A DNA stretch of 64,000 bases, taken from NCBI RefSeq assembly GCF_015706575.1, contig NW_024037051.1, positions 434,001-498,000 on the forward strand, read 5' to 3'. This DNA is from Patiria miniata (lineage: Eukaryota; Echinodermata; Asteroidea; Valvatida; Asterinidae). Positions 53,901 through 64,000 of the stretch are shown here, piece after piece. The notes under the pieces are model-generated. The model worked only from the letters and a program-made list of their open reading frames with translations. It was not told the DNA's origin and did no database searches. The first letter of the stretch is position 1, and each line of letters begins with the position of its first letter. The position numbers and the translations under genes were made by a program.

Positions 53901-54515
53901 CGCAAGTACTGAGTTTCAAAACCTGTCCTTTTGCCAGTTTGTTGGCCTCATCACAAGCTTCGAACAAGGTATAGTTTGTGCAGAACTTCCCAGGTTAAGG
54001 TACCTTTAGACCGCGATATACGAAGTTCGTGTCGCGGGCGCTTGCAGGCATTGCTGTTAGACTGACTGCACATAGGGGTACTACTGGCATTGATGCGCTA
54101 TATCTTGAATTTTCTCCGCAAGTACTGAGTTTCAAAACCTGTCCTTTTGCCAGTTTGTTGGCTCATCACAAGCTTTCCAACAAGGTATAGTTTGTGCAGA
54201 ACTTCCCAGGTTAAGGTACTTAGACCGCGATATACGAAGTTCGTGTCGCGGGCGCTTGCAGGCATTGCTGTTAGACTGACTGCACATAGGGGTACTACTG
54301 GCATTGATGCGCTATATCTTGAATTTTCTCCGCAAGTACTGAGTTTCAAAACCTGTCCTTTTGCCAGTTTGTTGGCCTCATCACAAGCTTCCAACAAGTA
54401 TAGTTTGTGCAGAACTTCCCAGGTTAAGGTACCTTTAGACCGCGATATACGAAGTTCGTGTCGCGGGCGCTTGCAGGCATTGCTGTTAGACTGACTGCAC
54501 ATAGGGGTACTACTG
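41933..54515 (+). repeat. Indel-rich part of the A/B array
   Basis: About 58 monomers span 12,525 bp before the last partial copy, which is 61 bp shorter than 58 full units. The types are still A, B and their variants, and many B copies are perfect, for example at 45392, 46471 and 48638. The change from the clean region is many one- to three-base gains and losses that now also hit the constant part. Examples are a lost AG near 46002, an extra T near 47551, an extra GC near 50806, an extra TG near 51692 and an extra C near 52113. Substitutions are few (one near 42446). Homopolymer shortening is common. The last partial copy, 54458-54515, is monomer positions 1-58. Confidence 0.88.
48422..49070 (+). 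repeat. Shared TTTT-to-TTT variant in two A monomers one dimer apart
   Basis: The A monomers at 48422-48637 and 48855-49070 both have TTTT at positions 82-85 shortened to TTT, with a perfect B monomer between them. This could be a duplicated variant dimer. It could also be recurrent homopolymer error, since the same loss is seen elsewhere in this indel-rich part. Confidence 0.6.
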
Positions 54516-55015
54516 NNNNNNNNNNNNNNNNNNNNNNNNNNNNNNNNNNNNNNNNNNNNNNNNNNNNNNNNNNNNNNNNNNNNNNNNNNNNNNNNNNNNN
54601 NNNNNNNNNNNNNNNNNNNNNNNNNNNNNNNNNNNNNNNNNNNNNNNNNNNNNNNNNNNNNNNNNNNNNNNNNNNNNNNNNNNNNNNNNNNNNNNNNNNN
54701 NNNNNNNNNNNNNNNNNNNNNNNNNNNNNNNNNNNNNNNNNNNNNNNNNNNNNNNNNNNNNNNNNNNNNNNNNNNNNNNNNNNNNNNNNNNNNNNNNNNN
54801 NNNNNNNNNNNNNNNNNNNNNNNNNNNNNNNNNNNNNNNNNNNNNNNNNNNNNNNNNNNNNNNNNNNNNNNNNNNNNNNNNNNNNNNNNNNNNNNNNNNN
54901 NNNNNNNNNNNNNNNNNNNNNNNNNNNNNNNNNNNNNNNNNNNNNNNNNNNNNNNNNNNNNNNNNNNNNNNNNNNNNNNNNNNNNNNNNNNNNNNNNNNN
55001 NNNNNNNNNNNNNNN
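54516..55015. other. Assembly gap, exactly 500 N
   Basis: The run is 500 bases long, a common placeholder size, so its true length is unknown. The left edge stops at monomer position 58 and the right edge resumes at position 60. The missing DNA should therefore be close to a whole number of monomers plus one base. A different satellite subfamily lies on each side. Confidence 0.99.
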
Positions 55016-55222
55016 CATTGATGCGCTATATCTTAAATTTTCTCCGCAAGTACTGGTTTTCAAGACCTGTCCTTTTGCCAGCTTGTTGGCCTGATCACAG
55101 CTTCCGAACAAGGTATAGTTTGTGCAGAACTTCCCAGGTTAAGGTACCGTTAGGCCGCGATATACGAAGTTCGTGTCGCGGGCGCTTGCAGGCATGGCTG
55201 TTAGACTGACTGCACATAGGGG

Positions 55223-55230
55223 TTCTACTG
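55223..55230 (+). repeat. Position-52 A-to-T marker in subfamily II (example copy)
   Basis: The usual TACTACTG at positions 51-58 reads TTCTACTG here. The same change occurs near 56736 and at 59551. All three copies also have a79. It is a minor shared variant that can mark related monomers inside subfamily II. Confidence 0.75.
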
Positions 55231-58200
55231 GCATTGATGCGCTATATCTTAAATTTTCTCCGCAAGTACTGGGTTCAAGACCTGTCCTTTTGCCAGCTTG
55301 TTGGCCTGATCACAAGCTTCCGAACAAGGTATAGTTTGTGCAGAACTTCCCAGGTTAAGGTACCGTTAGGCCGCGATATACGAAGTTCGTGTCGCGGGCG
55401 CTTGCAGGCATGGCTGTTAGACTGACTGCACATAGGGGTACTACTGGCATTGATGCGCTATATCTTAAATTTTCTCCGCAAGTACTGGTTTTCAAGACCT
55501 GTCCTTTTGCCAGCTTGTTGGCCTGATCACAAGCTTCCGAACAAGGTATAGTTTGTGCAGAACTTCCCAGGTTAAGGTACCGTTAGGCCGCGATATACGA
55601 AGTTCGTGTCGCGGGCGCTTGCAGGCATGGCTGTTAGACTGACTGCACATAGGGGTACTACTGGCATTGATGCGCTATATCTTGATTTTCTCCGCAAGTA
55701 CTGGTTTCAAGACCTGTCCTTTTGCCAGCTTGTTGGCCTGATCACAAGCTTCCGAACAAGGTATAGTTTGTGCAGAACTTCCCAGGTTAAGGTACCGTTA
55801 GGCCGCGATATACGAAGTTCGTGTCGCGGGCGCTTGCAGGCATGGCTGTTAGACTGACTGCACATAGGGGTACTACTGGCATTGATGCGCTATATCTTGA
55901 ATTTTCTCCGCAAGTACTGGGTTTCAAGACCTGTCCTTTTGCCAGCTTGTTGGCCTGATCACAAGCTTCCGACAAGGTATAGTTTGTGCAGAAACTTCCC
56001 AGGTTAAGGTACCGTTAGGCCGCGATATACGAAGTTCGTGTCGCGGGCGCTTGCAGGCATGGCTGTTAGACTGACTGCACATAGGGGTACTACTGGCATT
56101 GATGCGCTATATCTTGAATTTTCTCCGCAAGTACTGGGTTTCAAGACCTGTCCTTTTGCCAGCTTGTTGGCCTGATCACAAGCTTCCGAACAAGTATAGT
56201 TTGTGCAGAACTTCCCAGGTTAAGGTACCGTTAGGCCGCGATATACGAAGTTCGTGTCGCGGGCGCTTGCAGGCATGGCTGTTAGACTGACTGCACATAG
56301 GGTACTACTGGCATTGATGCGCTATATCTTAAATTTTCTCCGCAAGTACTGGGTTTCAAGACCTGTCCTTTTGCCAGCTTGTTGGCCTGATCACAAGCTT
56401 CCGAACAAGGTATAGTTTGTGCAGAACTTCCCAGGTTAAGGTACCGTTAGGCCGCGATATACGAAGTTCGTGTCGCGGGCGCTTGCAGGCATGGCTGTTA
56501 GACTGACTGCACATAGGGGTACTACTGGCATTGATGCGCTATATCTTGAATTTTCTCCGCAAGTACTGGTTTCAAGACCTGTCCTTTTGCCAGCTTGTTG
56601 GCCTGATCACAAGCTTCCGAACAAGGTATAGTTTGTGCAGAACTTCCCAGGTTAAGGTACCGTTAGGCCGCGATATACGAAGTTCGTGTCGCGGGCGCTT
56701 GCAGGCATGGCTGTTAGACTGACTGCACATAGGGTTCTACTGGCATTGATGCGCTATATCTTAAATTTTCTCCGCAAGTACTGGGTTTCAAGACCTGTCC
56801 TTTTGCCAGCTTGTTGGCCTGATCACAAGCTTCCGAACAAGGTATAGTTTGTGCAGAACTTCCCAGGTTAAGGTACCGTTAGGCCGCGATATACGAAGTT
56901 CGTGTCGCGGGCGCTTGCAGGCATGGCTGTTAGACTGACTGCACATAGGGTTACTACTGGCATTGATGCGCTATATCTTAAATTTTCTCCGCAAGTACTG
57001 GGTTTCAAGACCTGTCCTTTTGCCAGCTTGTTGGCCTGATCACAAGCTTCCGAACAAGGTATAGTTTGTGCAGAACTTCCCAGGTTAAGGTACCGTTAGG
57101 CCGCGATATACGAAGTTCGTGTCGCGGGCGCTTGCAGGCATGGCTGTTAGACTGACTGCACATAGGGGTACTACTGGCATTGATGCGCTATATCTTGAAT
57201 TTTCTCCGCAAGTACTGGGTTTCAAGACCTGTCCTTTTGCCAGCTTGTTGGCCTGATCACAAGCTTCCGAACAAGGTATAGTTTGTGCAGAACTTCCCAG
57301 GTTAAGGTACCGTTAGGCCGCGATATACGAAGTTCGTGTCGCGGGCGCTTGCAGGCATGGCTGTTAGACTGACTGCACATAGGGGTACTACTGGCATTGA
57401 TGCGCTATATCTTGAATTTTCTCCGCAAGTACTGGGTTTCAAGACCTGTCCTTTTGCCAGCTTGTTGGCCTGATCACAAGCTTCCGAACAAGGTATAGTT
57501 TGTGCAGAACTTCCCAGGTTAAGGTACCGTTAGGCCGCGATATACGAAGTTCGTGTCGCGGGCGCTTGCAGGCATGGCTGTTAGACTGACTGCACATAGG
57601 GGTACTACTGGCATTGATGCGCTATATCTTGAATTTCTCCGCAAGTACTGGTTTCAAGACCTGTCCTTTTGCCAGCTTGTTGGCCTGATCACAAGCTTCC
57701 GAACAAGGTATAGTTTGTGCAGAACTTCCCAGGTTAAGGTACCGTTAGGCCGCGATATACGAAGTTCGTGTCGCGGGCGCTTGCAGGCATGGCTGTTAGA
57801 CTGACTGCACATAGGGGTACTACTGGCATTGATGCGCTATATCTTGAATTTTCTCCGCAAGTACTGGGTTTCAAGACCTGTCCTTTTGCCAGCTTGTTGG
57901 CCTGATCACAAGCTTCCGAACAAGGTATAGTTTGTGCAGAACTTCCCAGGTTAAGGTACCGTTAGGCCGCGATATACGAAGTTCGTGTCGCGGGCGCTTG
58001 CAGGCATGGCTGTTAGACTGACTGCACATAGGGGTACTACTGGCATTGATGCGCTATATCTTAATTTTCTCCGCAAGTACTGGGTTTCAAGACCTGTCCT
58101 TTTGCCAGCTTGTTGGCCTGATCACAAGCTTCCGAACAAGGTATAGTTTGTGCAGAACTTCCAGGTTAAGGTACCGTTAGGCCGCGATATACGAAGTTCG

Positions 58201-60117
58201 TGTCGCGGGCGCTTGCAGGCATGGCTGTTAGACTGACTGCACATAGGGGTACTACTGGCATTGATGCGCTATATCTTAAATTTTCTCCGCAAGTACTGGG
58301 TTTCAAGACCTGTCCTTTTGCCAGCTTGTTGGCCTGATCACAAGCTTCCGAACAAGGTATAGTTTGTGCAGAACTTCCCAGGTTAAGGTACCGTTAGGCC
58401 GCGATATACGAAGTTCGTGTCGCGGGCGCTTGCAGGCATGGCTGTTAGACTGACTGCACATAGGGGTACTACTGGCATTGATGCGCTATATCTTAAATTT
58501 TCTCCGCAAGTACTGGGTTTCAAGACCTGTCCTTTTGCCAGCTTGTTGGCCTGATCACAAGCTTCCGAACAAGGTATAGTTTGTGCAGAACTTCCCAGGT
58601 TAAGGTACCGTTAGGCCGCGATATACGAAGTTCGTGTCGCGGGCGCTTGCAGGCATGGCTGTTAGACTGACTGCACATAGGGGTACTACTGGCATTGATG
58701 CGCTATATCTTGAATTTTCTCCGCAAGTACTGGGTTTCAAGACCTGTCCTTTTGCCAGCTTGTTGGCCTGATCACAAGCTTCCGAACAAGGTATAGTTTG
58801 TGCAGAACTCCCAGGTTAAGGTACCGTTAGGCCGCGATATACGAAGTTCGTGTCGCGGGCGCTTGCAGGCATGGCTGTTAGACTGACTGCACATAGGGGT
58901 ACTACTGGCATTGATGCGCTATATCTTAAATTTTCTCCGCAAGTACTGGGTTTCAAGACCTGTCCTTTTGCCAGCTTGTTGGCCTGATCACAAGCTTCCG
59001 AACAAGGTATAGTTTGTGCAGAACTTCCCAGGTTAAGGTACCGTTAGGCCGCGATATACGAAGTTCGTGTCGCGGGCGCTTGCAGGCATGGCTGTTAGAC
59101 TGACTGCACATAGGGGTACTACTGGCATTGATGCGCTATATCTTGAATTTTCTCCGCAAGTACTGGTTTCAAGACCTGTCCTTTTGCCAGCTTGTTGGCC
59201 TGATCACAAGCTTCCGAACAAGGTATAGTTTGTGCAGAACTTCCCAGGTTAAGGTACCGTTAGGCCGCGATATACGAAGTTCGTGTCGCGGGCGCTTGCA
59301 GGCATGGCTGTTAGACTGACTGCACATAGGGGTACTACTGGCATTGATGCGCTATATCTTAAATTTTCTCCGCAAGTACTGGGTTTCAAGACCTGTCCTT
59401 TTGCCAGCTTGTTGGCCTGATCACAAGCTTCCGAACAAGGTATAGTTTGTGCAGAACTTCCCAGGTTAAGGTACCGTTAGGCCGCGATATACGAAGTTCG
59501 TGTCGCGGGCGCTTGCAGGCATGGCTGTTAGACTGACTGCACATAGGGGTTCTACTGGCATTGATGCGCTATATCTTAAATTTTCTCCGCAAGTACTGGG
59601 TTTCAAGACCTGTCCTTTTGCCAGCTTGTTGGCCTGATCACAAGCTTCCGAACAAGGTATAGTTTGTGCAGAACTTCCAGGTTAAGGTACCGTTAGGCCG
59701 CGATATACGAAGTTCGTGTCGCGGGCGCTTGCAGGCATGGCTGTTAGACTGACTGCACATAGGGGTACTACTGGCATTGATGCGCTATATCTTGAATTTT
59801 CTCCGCAAGTACTGGGTTTCAAGACCTGTCCTTTTGCCAGCTTGTTGGCCTGATCACAAGCTTCCGAACAAGGTATAGTTTGTGCAGAACTTCCCAGGTT
59901 AAGGTACCGTTAGGCCGCGATATACGAAGTTCGTGTCGCGGGCGCTTGCAGGCATGGCTGTTAGACTGACTGCACATAGGGGTACTATACTGGCATTGAT
60001 GCGCTATATCTTGAATTTTCTCCGCAAGTACTGGGTTTCAAGACCTGTCCTTTTGCCAGCTTGTTGGCCTGATCACAAGCTTCCGAACAAGGTATAGTTT
60101 TGTGCAGAACTTCCCAG

Positions 60118-60382
60118 GTTAAGTACCGTTAGACCGCGATATACGAAGTTCGTGTCGCGGGCGCTTGCAGGGGCTGTTAGACAAATGGGGGGGGCTACTA
60201 TTGATGCGCTATATCTTGAATTTTCTTAAGAAACTTTTCAAGACCTGTCCCCCCCAGCTTGTGGCCTGATCACAAGCTTCCGAAAAAAAAGTTTTTGTGC
60301 AGAAAAGGGGGTTAAGTACTTAGGCCGCGATATACGAAGTTAAACGCCTGGGGGGCAGGCATGGCTTTTTTTTTTGGCAATG
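60118..60382 (+). other. Scrambled, homopolymer-rich stretch inside the array
   Basis: Across about 1.3 monomers the sequence is recognisable but damaged. It contains G8 at 60187-60194, C7 at 60249-60255, A8 at 60283-60290, G6 at 60350-60355 and T10 at 60366-60375, where the monomer has at most four identical bases in a row. The two monomers between the starts at 60152 and 60532 add up to 380 bp instead of 434. The flanking monomers are normal. A low-quality single-read consensus is the likeliest explanation. Confidence 0.85.
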
Positions 60383-61397
60383 CGCTATATCTTAAATTTT
60401 CTCCGCAAGTACTGGGTTTCAAGACCTGTCCTTTTGCCAGCTTGTTGGCCTGATCACAAGCTTCCGAACAAGGTATAGTTTGTGCAGAACTTCCCAGGTT
60501 AAGGTACCGTTAGCCGCGATATACGAAGTTCGTGTCGCGGGCGCTTGCAGGCATGGCTGTTAGACTGACTGCACATAGGGGTACTACTGGCATTGATGCG
60601 CTATATCTTGAATTTTCTCCGCAAGTACTGGGTTTCAAGACCTGTCCTTTTGCCAGCTTGTTGGCCTGATCACAAGCTTCCGAACAAGGTATAGTTTGTG
60701 CAGAACTTCCCAGGTTAAGGTACCGTGGCCGCGATATACGAAGTTCGTGTCGCGGGCGCTTGCAGGCATGGCTGTTAGACTGACTGCACATAGGGGTACT
60801 ACTGGCATTGATGCGCTATATCTTAAATTTTCTCCGCAAGTACTGGGTTTCAAGACCTGTCCTTTTGCCAGCTTGTTGGCCTGATCACAAGCTTCCGAAC
60901 AAGGTATAGTTGTGCAGAACTTCCCAGGTTAAGGTACCGTTAGCCGCGATATACGAAGTTCGTGTCGCGGGCGCTTGCAGGCATGGCTGTTAGACTGACT
61001 GCACATAGGGGTACTACTGGCATTGATGCGCTATATCTTGAATTTTCTCCGCAAGTACTGGGTTTCAAGACCTGTCCTTTTGCCAGCTTGTTGGCCTGAT
61101 CACAAGCTTCCGAACAAGGTATAGTTTGTGCAGAACTTCCCAGGTTAAGGTACCGTTAGGCCGCGATATACGAAGTTCGTGCGTGTCGCGGGCGCTTGCA
61201 GGCATGGCTGTTAGACTGACTGCACATAGGGGTACTACTGGCATTGATGCGCTATATCTTAAATTTTCTCCGCAAGTACTGGTTTCAAGACCTGTCCTTT
61301 TGCCAGCTTGTTGGCCTGATCACAGCTTCCGAACAAGGTATAGTTTGTGCAGAACTTCCCAGGTTAAGGTACCGTTAGGCCGCGATATACGAAGTTC

Positions 61398-63564
61398 GTG
61401 TCGCGGGCGCTTGCAGGCATGGCTGTTAGACTGACTGCACATAGGGGTACTACTGGCATTGATGCGCTATATCTTAAATTTTCTCCGCAAGTACTGGGTT
61501 TCAAGACCTGTCCTTTTGCCAGCTTGTTGGCCTGATCACAAGCTTCCGAACAAGGTATAGTTTGTGCAGAACTTCCCAGGTTAAGGTACCGTTAGGCCGC
61601 GATATACGAAGTTCGTGTCGCGGGCGCTTGCAGGCATGGCTGTTAGACTGACTGCACATAGGGGTACTACTGGCATTGATGCGCTATATCTTGAATTTTC
61701 TCCGCAAGTACTGGTTTCAAGACCTGTCCTTTTGCCAGCTTGTTGGCCTGATCACAAGCTTCCGAACAAGGTATAGTTTGTGCAGAACTTCCCAGGTTAA
61801 GGTACCGTTAGGCCGCGATATACGAAGTTCGTGTCGCGGGCGCTTGCAGGCATGGCTGTTAGACTGACTGCACATAGGGGTACTACTGGCATTGATGCGC
61901 TATATCTTAATTTTCTCCGCAAGTACTGGGTTTCAAGACCTGTCCTTTTGCCAGCTTGTTGGCCTGATCACAAGCTTCCGAACAAGGTATAGTTTGTGCA
62001 GAACTTCCCAGGTTAAGGTACCGTTAGGCCGCGATATACGAAGTTCGTGTCGCGGGCGCTTGCAGGCATGGCTGTTAGACTGACTGCACATAGGGGTACT
62101 ACTGGCATTGATGCGCTATATCTTGAATTTTCTCCGCAAGTACTGGTTTCAAGACCTGTCCTTTTGCCAGCTTGTTGGCCTGATCACAAGCTTCCGAACA
62201 AGGTATAGTTTGTGCAGAACTTCCCAGGTTAAGGTACCGTTAGGCCGCGATATACGAAGTTCGTGTCGCGGGCGCTTGCAGGCATGCTGTTAGACTGACT
62301 GCACATAGGGGTACTACTGGCATTGATGCGCTATATCTTAAATTTTCTCCGCAAGTACTGGGTTTCAAGACCTGTCCTTTTGCCAGCTTGTTGGCCTGAT
62401 CACAAGCTTCCGAACAAGGTATAGTTTGTGCAGAACTTCCCAGGTTAAGGTACCGTTAGGCCGCGATATACGAAGTTCGTGTCGCGGGCGCTTGCAGGCA
62501 TGGCTGTTAGACTGACTGCACATAGGGGTACTACTGGCATTGATGCGCTATATCTTGAATTTTCTCCCGCAAGTACTGGGTTTCAAGACCTGTCCTTTTG
62601 CCAGCTTGTTGGCCTGATCACAAGCTTCCGAACAAGGTATAGTTTGTGCAGAACTTCCCAGGTTAAGGTACCGTTAGGCCGCGATATACGAAGTTCGTGT
62701 CGCGGGCGCTTGCAGGCATGGCTGTTAGACTGACTGCACATAGGGGTACTACTGGCATTGATGCGCTATATCTTAAATTTTCTCCGCAAGTACTGGGTTT
62801 CAAGACCTGTCCTTTTGCCAGCTTGTTGGCCTGATCACAAGCTTCCGAACAAGGTATAGTTTGTGCAGAACTTCCCAGGTTAAGGTACCGTTAGGCCGCG
62901 ATATACGAAGTTCGTGTCGCGGGCGCTTGCAGGCATGGCTGTTAGACTGACTGCACATAGGGGTACTACTGGCATTGATGCGCTATATCTTGAATTTTCT
63001 CCGCAAGTACTGGGTTTCAAGACCTGTCCTTTTGCCAGCTTGTTGGCCTGATCACAAGCTTCCGAACAAGGTATAGTTTGTGCAGAACTTCCCAGGTTAA
63101 GGTACCGTTAGGCCGCGATATACGAAGTTCGTGTCGCGGGCGCTTGCAGGCATGGCTGTTAGACTGACTGCACATAGGGGTACTACTGGCATTGATGCGC
63201 TATATCTTAAATTTTCTCCGCAAGTACTGGGTTTCAAGACCTGTCCTTTTGCCAGCTTGTTGGCCTGATCACAAGCTTCCGAACAAGGTATAGTTTGTGC
63301 AGAACTTCCCAGGTTAAGGTACCGTTAGGCCGCGATATACGAAGTTCGTGTCGCGGGCGCTTGCAGGCATGGCTGTTAGACTGACTGCACATAGGGGTAC
63401 TACTGGCATTGATGCGCTATATCTTGAATTTTCTCCGCAAGTACTGGGTTTCAAGACCTGTCCTTTTGCCAGCTTGTTGGCCTGATCACAAGCTTCCGAA
63501 CAAGGTATAGTTTGTGCAGAACTTCCCAGGTTAAGGTACCGTTAGGCCGCGATATACGAAGTTC
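61398..63564 (+). repeat. Five tandem dimers defined by a/g at position 79
   Basis: Monomers starting at 61398, 61831, 62263, 62697 and 63131 have a79. Those at 61615, 62047, 62479, 62914 and 63348 have g79. Strict alternation over ten monomers gives a higher-order dimer of about 433 bp. Beyond it, 63565 and 63782 both have g79. To the left the pattern is mixed, with runs of two to four of the same type. Confidence 0.8.
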
Positions 63565-64000
63565 GTGTCGCGGGCGCTTGCAGGCATGGCTGTTAGACTG
63601 ACTGCACATAGGGGTACTACTGGCATTGATGCGCTATATCTTGAATTTTCTCCGCAAGTACTGGGTTTCAAGACCTGTCCTTTTGCCAGCTTGTTGGCCT
63701 GATCACAAGCTTCCGAACAAGGTATAGTTTGTGCAGAACTTCCCAGGTTAAGGTACCGTTAGGCCGCGATATACGAAGTTCGTGTCGCGGGCGCTTGCAG
63801 GCATGGCTGTTAGACTGACTGCACATAGGGGTACTACTGGCATTGATGCGCTATATCTTGAATTTTCTCCGCAAGTACTGGGTTTCAAGACCTGTCCTTT
63901 TGCCAGCTTGTTGGCCTGATCACAAGCTTCCGAACAAGGTATAGTTTGTGCAGAACTTCCCAGGTTAAGGTACCGTTAGGCCGCGATATACGAAGTTCGT

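Larger units (their letters stand above)
1..54515 (+). repeat. Satellite array, subfamily I (A/B monomers, 217 bp)
   Basis: The same 217-bp unit recurs head to tail without inversion or inserted foreign DNA. Starts step by 217 over long stretches (971, 1188, 1405, 1622, 1839 and so on), with occasional 216-bp units. Two main types alternate and differ at positions 100 (A type a, B type g), 126 (t/c), 137 (c/a), 138 (a/c), 142 (c/t), 143 (a/t), 149 (c/t) and 151 (c/g). Every monomer carries KpnI GGTACC at 188-193 and ScaI AGTACT at 93-98. Only A types carry HindIII AAGCTT at 143-148. Base composition of the B reference is 102 GC in 217. Satellite arrays of this size are typical of eukaryotic centromeric or pericentromeric heterochromatin; that location is inference. 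I do not recognise the family. Confidence 0.98.
55016..64000 (+). repeat. Satellite array, subfamily II
   Basis: It has the same 217-bp unit, phase and orientation as subfamily I, in 41 full monomers from 55173 to 63998 plus a partial copy (positions 60-217) at 55016-55172. Against both A and B the fixed differences are g at 24 (was t), g at 108 (was a), g at 137 (a in B, c in A), g at 194 (was t) and g at 199 (was a). The rest of the variable block combines g100 and c126 with A-like 138-149 and g151. Position 79 is g in some monomers and a in others. The block gains a BclI site, TGATCA, and keeps HindIII and KpnI. Scattered one-base indels occur. No genes are present. Confidence 0.95.

Noticed and set aside
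54098-55111. Long minus-strand frame of 337 codons
   Set aside because: It is open only because it runs through the 500-N gap; the sequenced ends are ordinary satellite.
60118-60382. Insertion of a poly-A or poly-T mobile element
   Set aside because: No new sequence is added. The stretch is shorter than expected, the runs are of all four bases, and satellite sequence is recognisable between them.
1-64000. CRISPR array
   Set aside because: The repeat unit is 217 bp and tiles without unique spacers, there are no cas genes, and monomer differences are shared variants.
1-64000. Ribosomal DNA spacer or histone-type gene repeat
   Set aside because: No rRNA, 5S or coding segment is present anywhere in 64 kb; the unit is too short and self-contained.
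1-64000. Transposon or retroelement fossil as the source of the monomer
   Set aside because: I see no terminal repeats, target-site duplications or coding remnants. Any origin from a mobile element is invisible from this window.

Overview
The whole window is one satellite DNA array. A 217-bp monomer is repeated head to tail, always in the same orientation, from the first base to the last. It is interrupted only by a 500-base run of N at 54516-55015. By coordinate arithmetic there are about 292 full-length or near full-length monomers: 193 between 105 and 41932, about 58 between 41933 and 54457, and 41 between 55173 and 63998, plus partial copies at the window ends and gap edges. I see no credible protein-coding gene, RNA gene, transposon insertion, CRISPR array or orientation switch. 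A 64-kb, uniform, long-monomer array of this kind points to eukaryotic constitutive heterochromatin, probably centromeric or pericentromeric. I do not recognise the monomer and cannot name the organism. The monomer is about 47% GC and keeps 9-10 CpG sites (observed/expected about 0.8 from my hand count), which argues against a genome that heavily methylates CpG.

Monomer numbering used throughout: position 1 is the G that opens GTGTCGCGGG (for example base 321 or 1405) and position 217 is the C just before the next such G.

Layout. (1) 1-41932 is a very clean block built from two monomer types. A (reference 321-537) and B (reference 1405-1621) differ at eight positions, all between 100 and 151. 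By eye the other roughly 165 bp are the same in all 193 monomers. From 18095 to 41932 the order is almost entirely AB dimers (434 bp) and AAB trimers (651 bp): 19 AB, 23 AAB and 3 lone B-block monomers. From 27398 to 31736 these alternate perfectly as four consecutive AB+AAB pentamers of about 1,085 bp. Recombinant types (C, D, E, F) and recurrent one-base-deletion types are mixed in. (2) 41933-54515 holds the same A/B family but has many one- to three-base indels and few substitutions, including in the part that is otherwise constant. This looks more like poor consensus next to a gap than natural decay. (3) 54516-55015 is a 500-N placeholder. Its two edges are in register to within one base of the monomer. 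(4) 55016-64000 is a second subfamily with five fixed differences from both A and B, plus a G/A alternation at position 79 that makes a dimer. At about 60118-60382 it contains a scrambled, homopolymer-rich stretch that is most likely assembly damage.

The most interesting element that may be functional is a 27-bp imperfect dyad across the monomer junction (positions 200-217 and 1-9 of the next copy), kept in both subfamilies. A second, nested dyad around the KpnI site is complete only before the gap.
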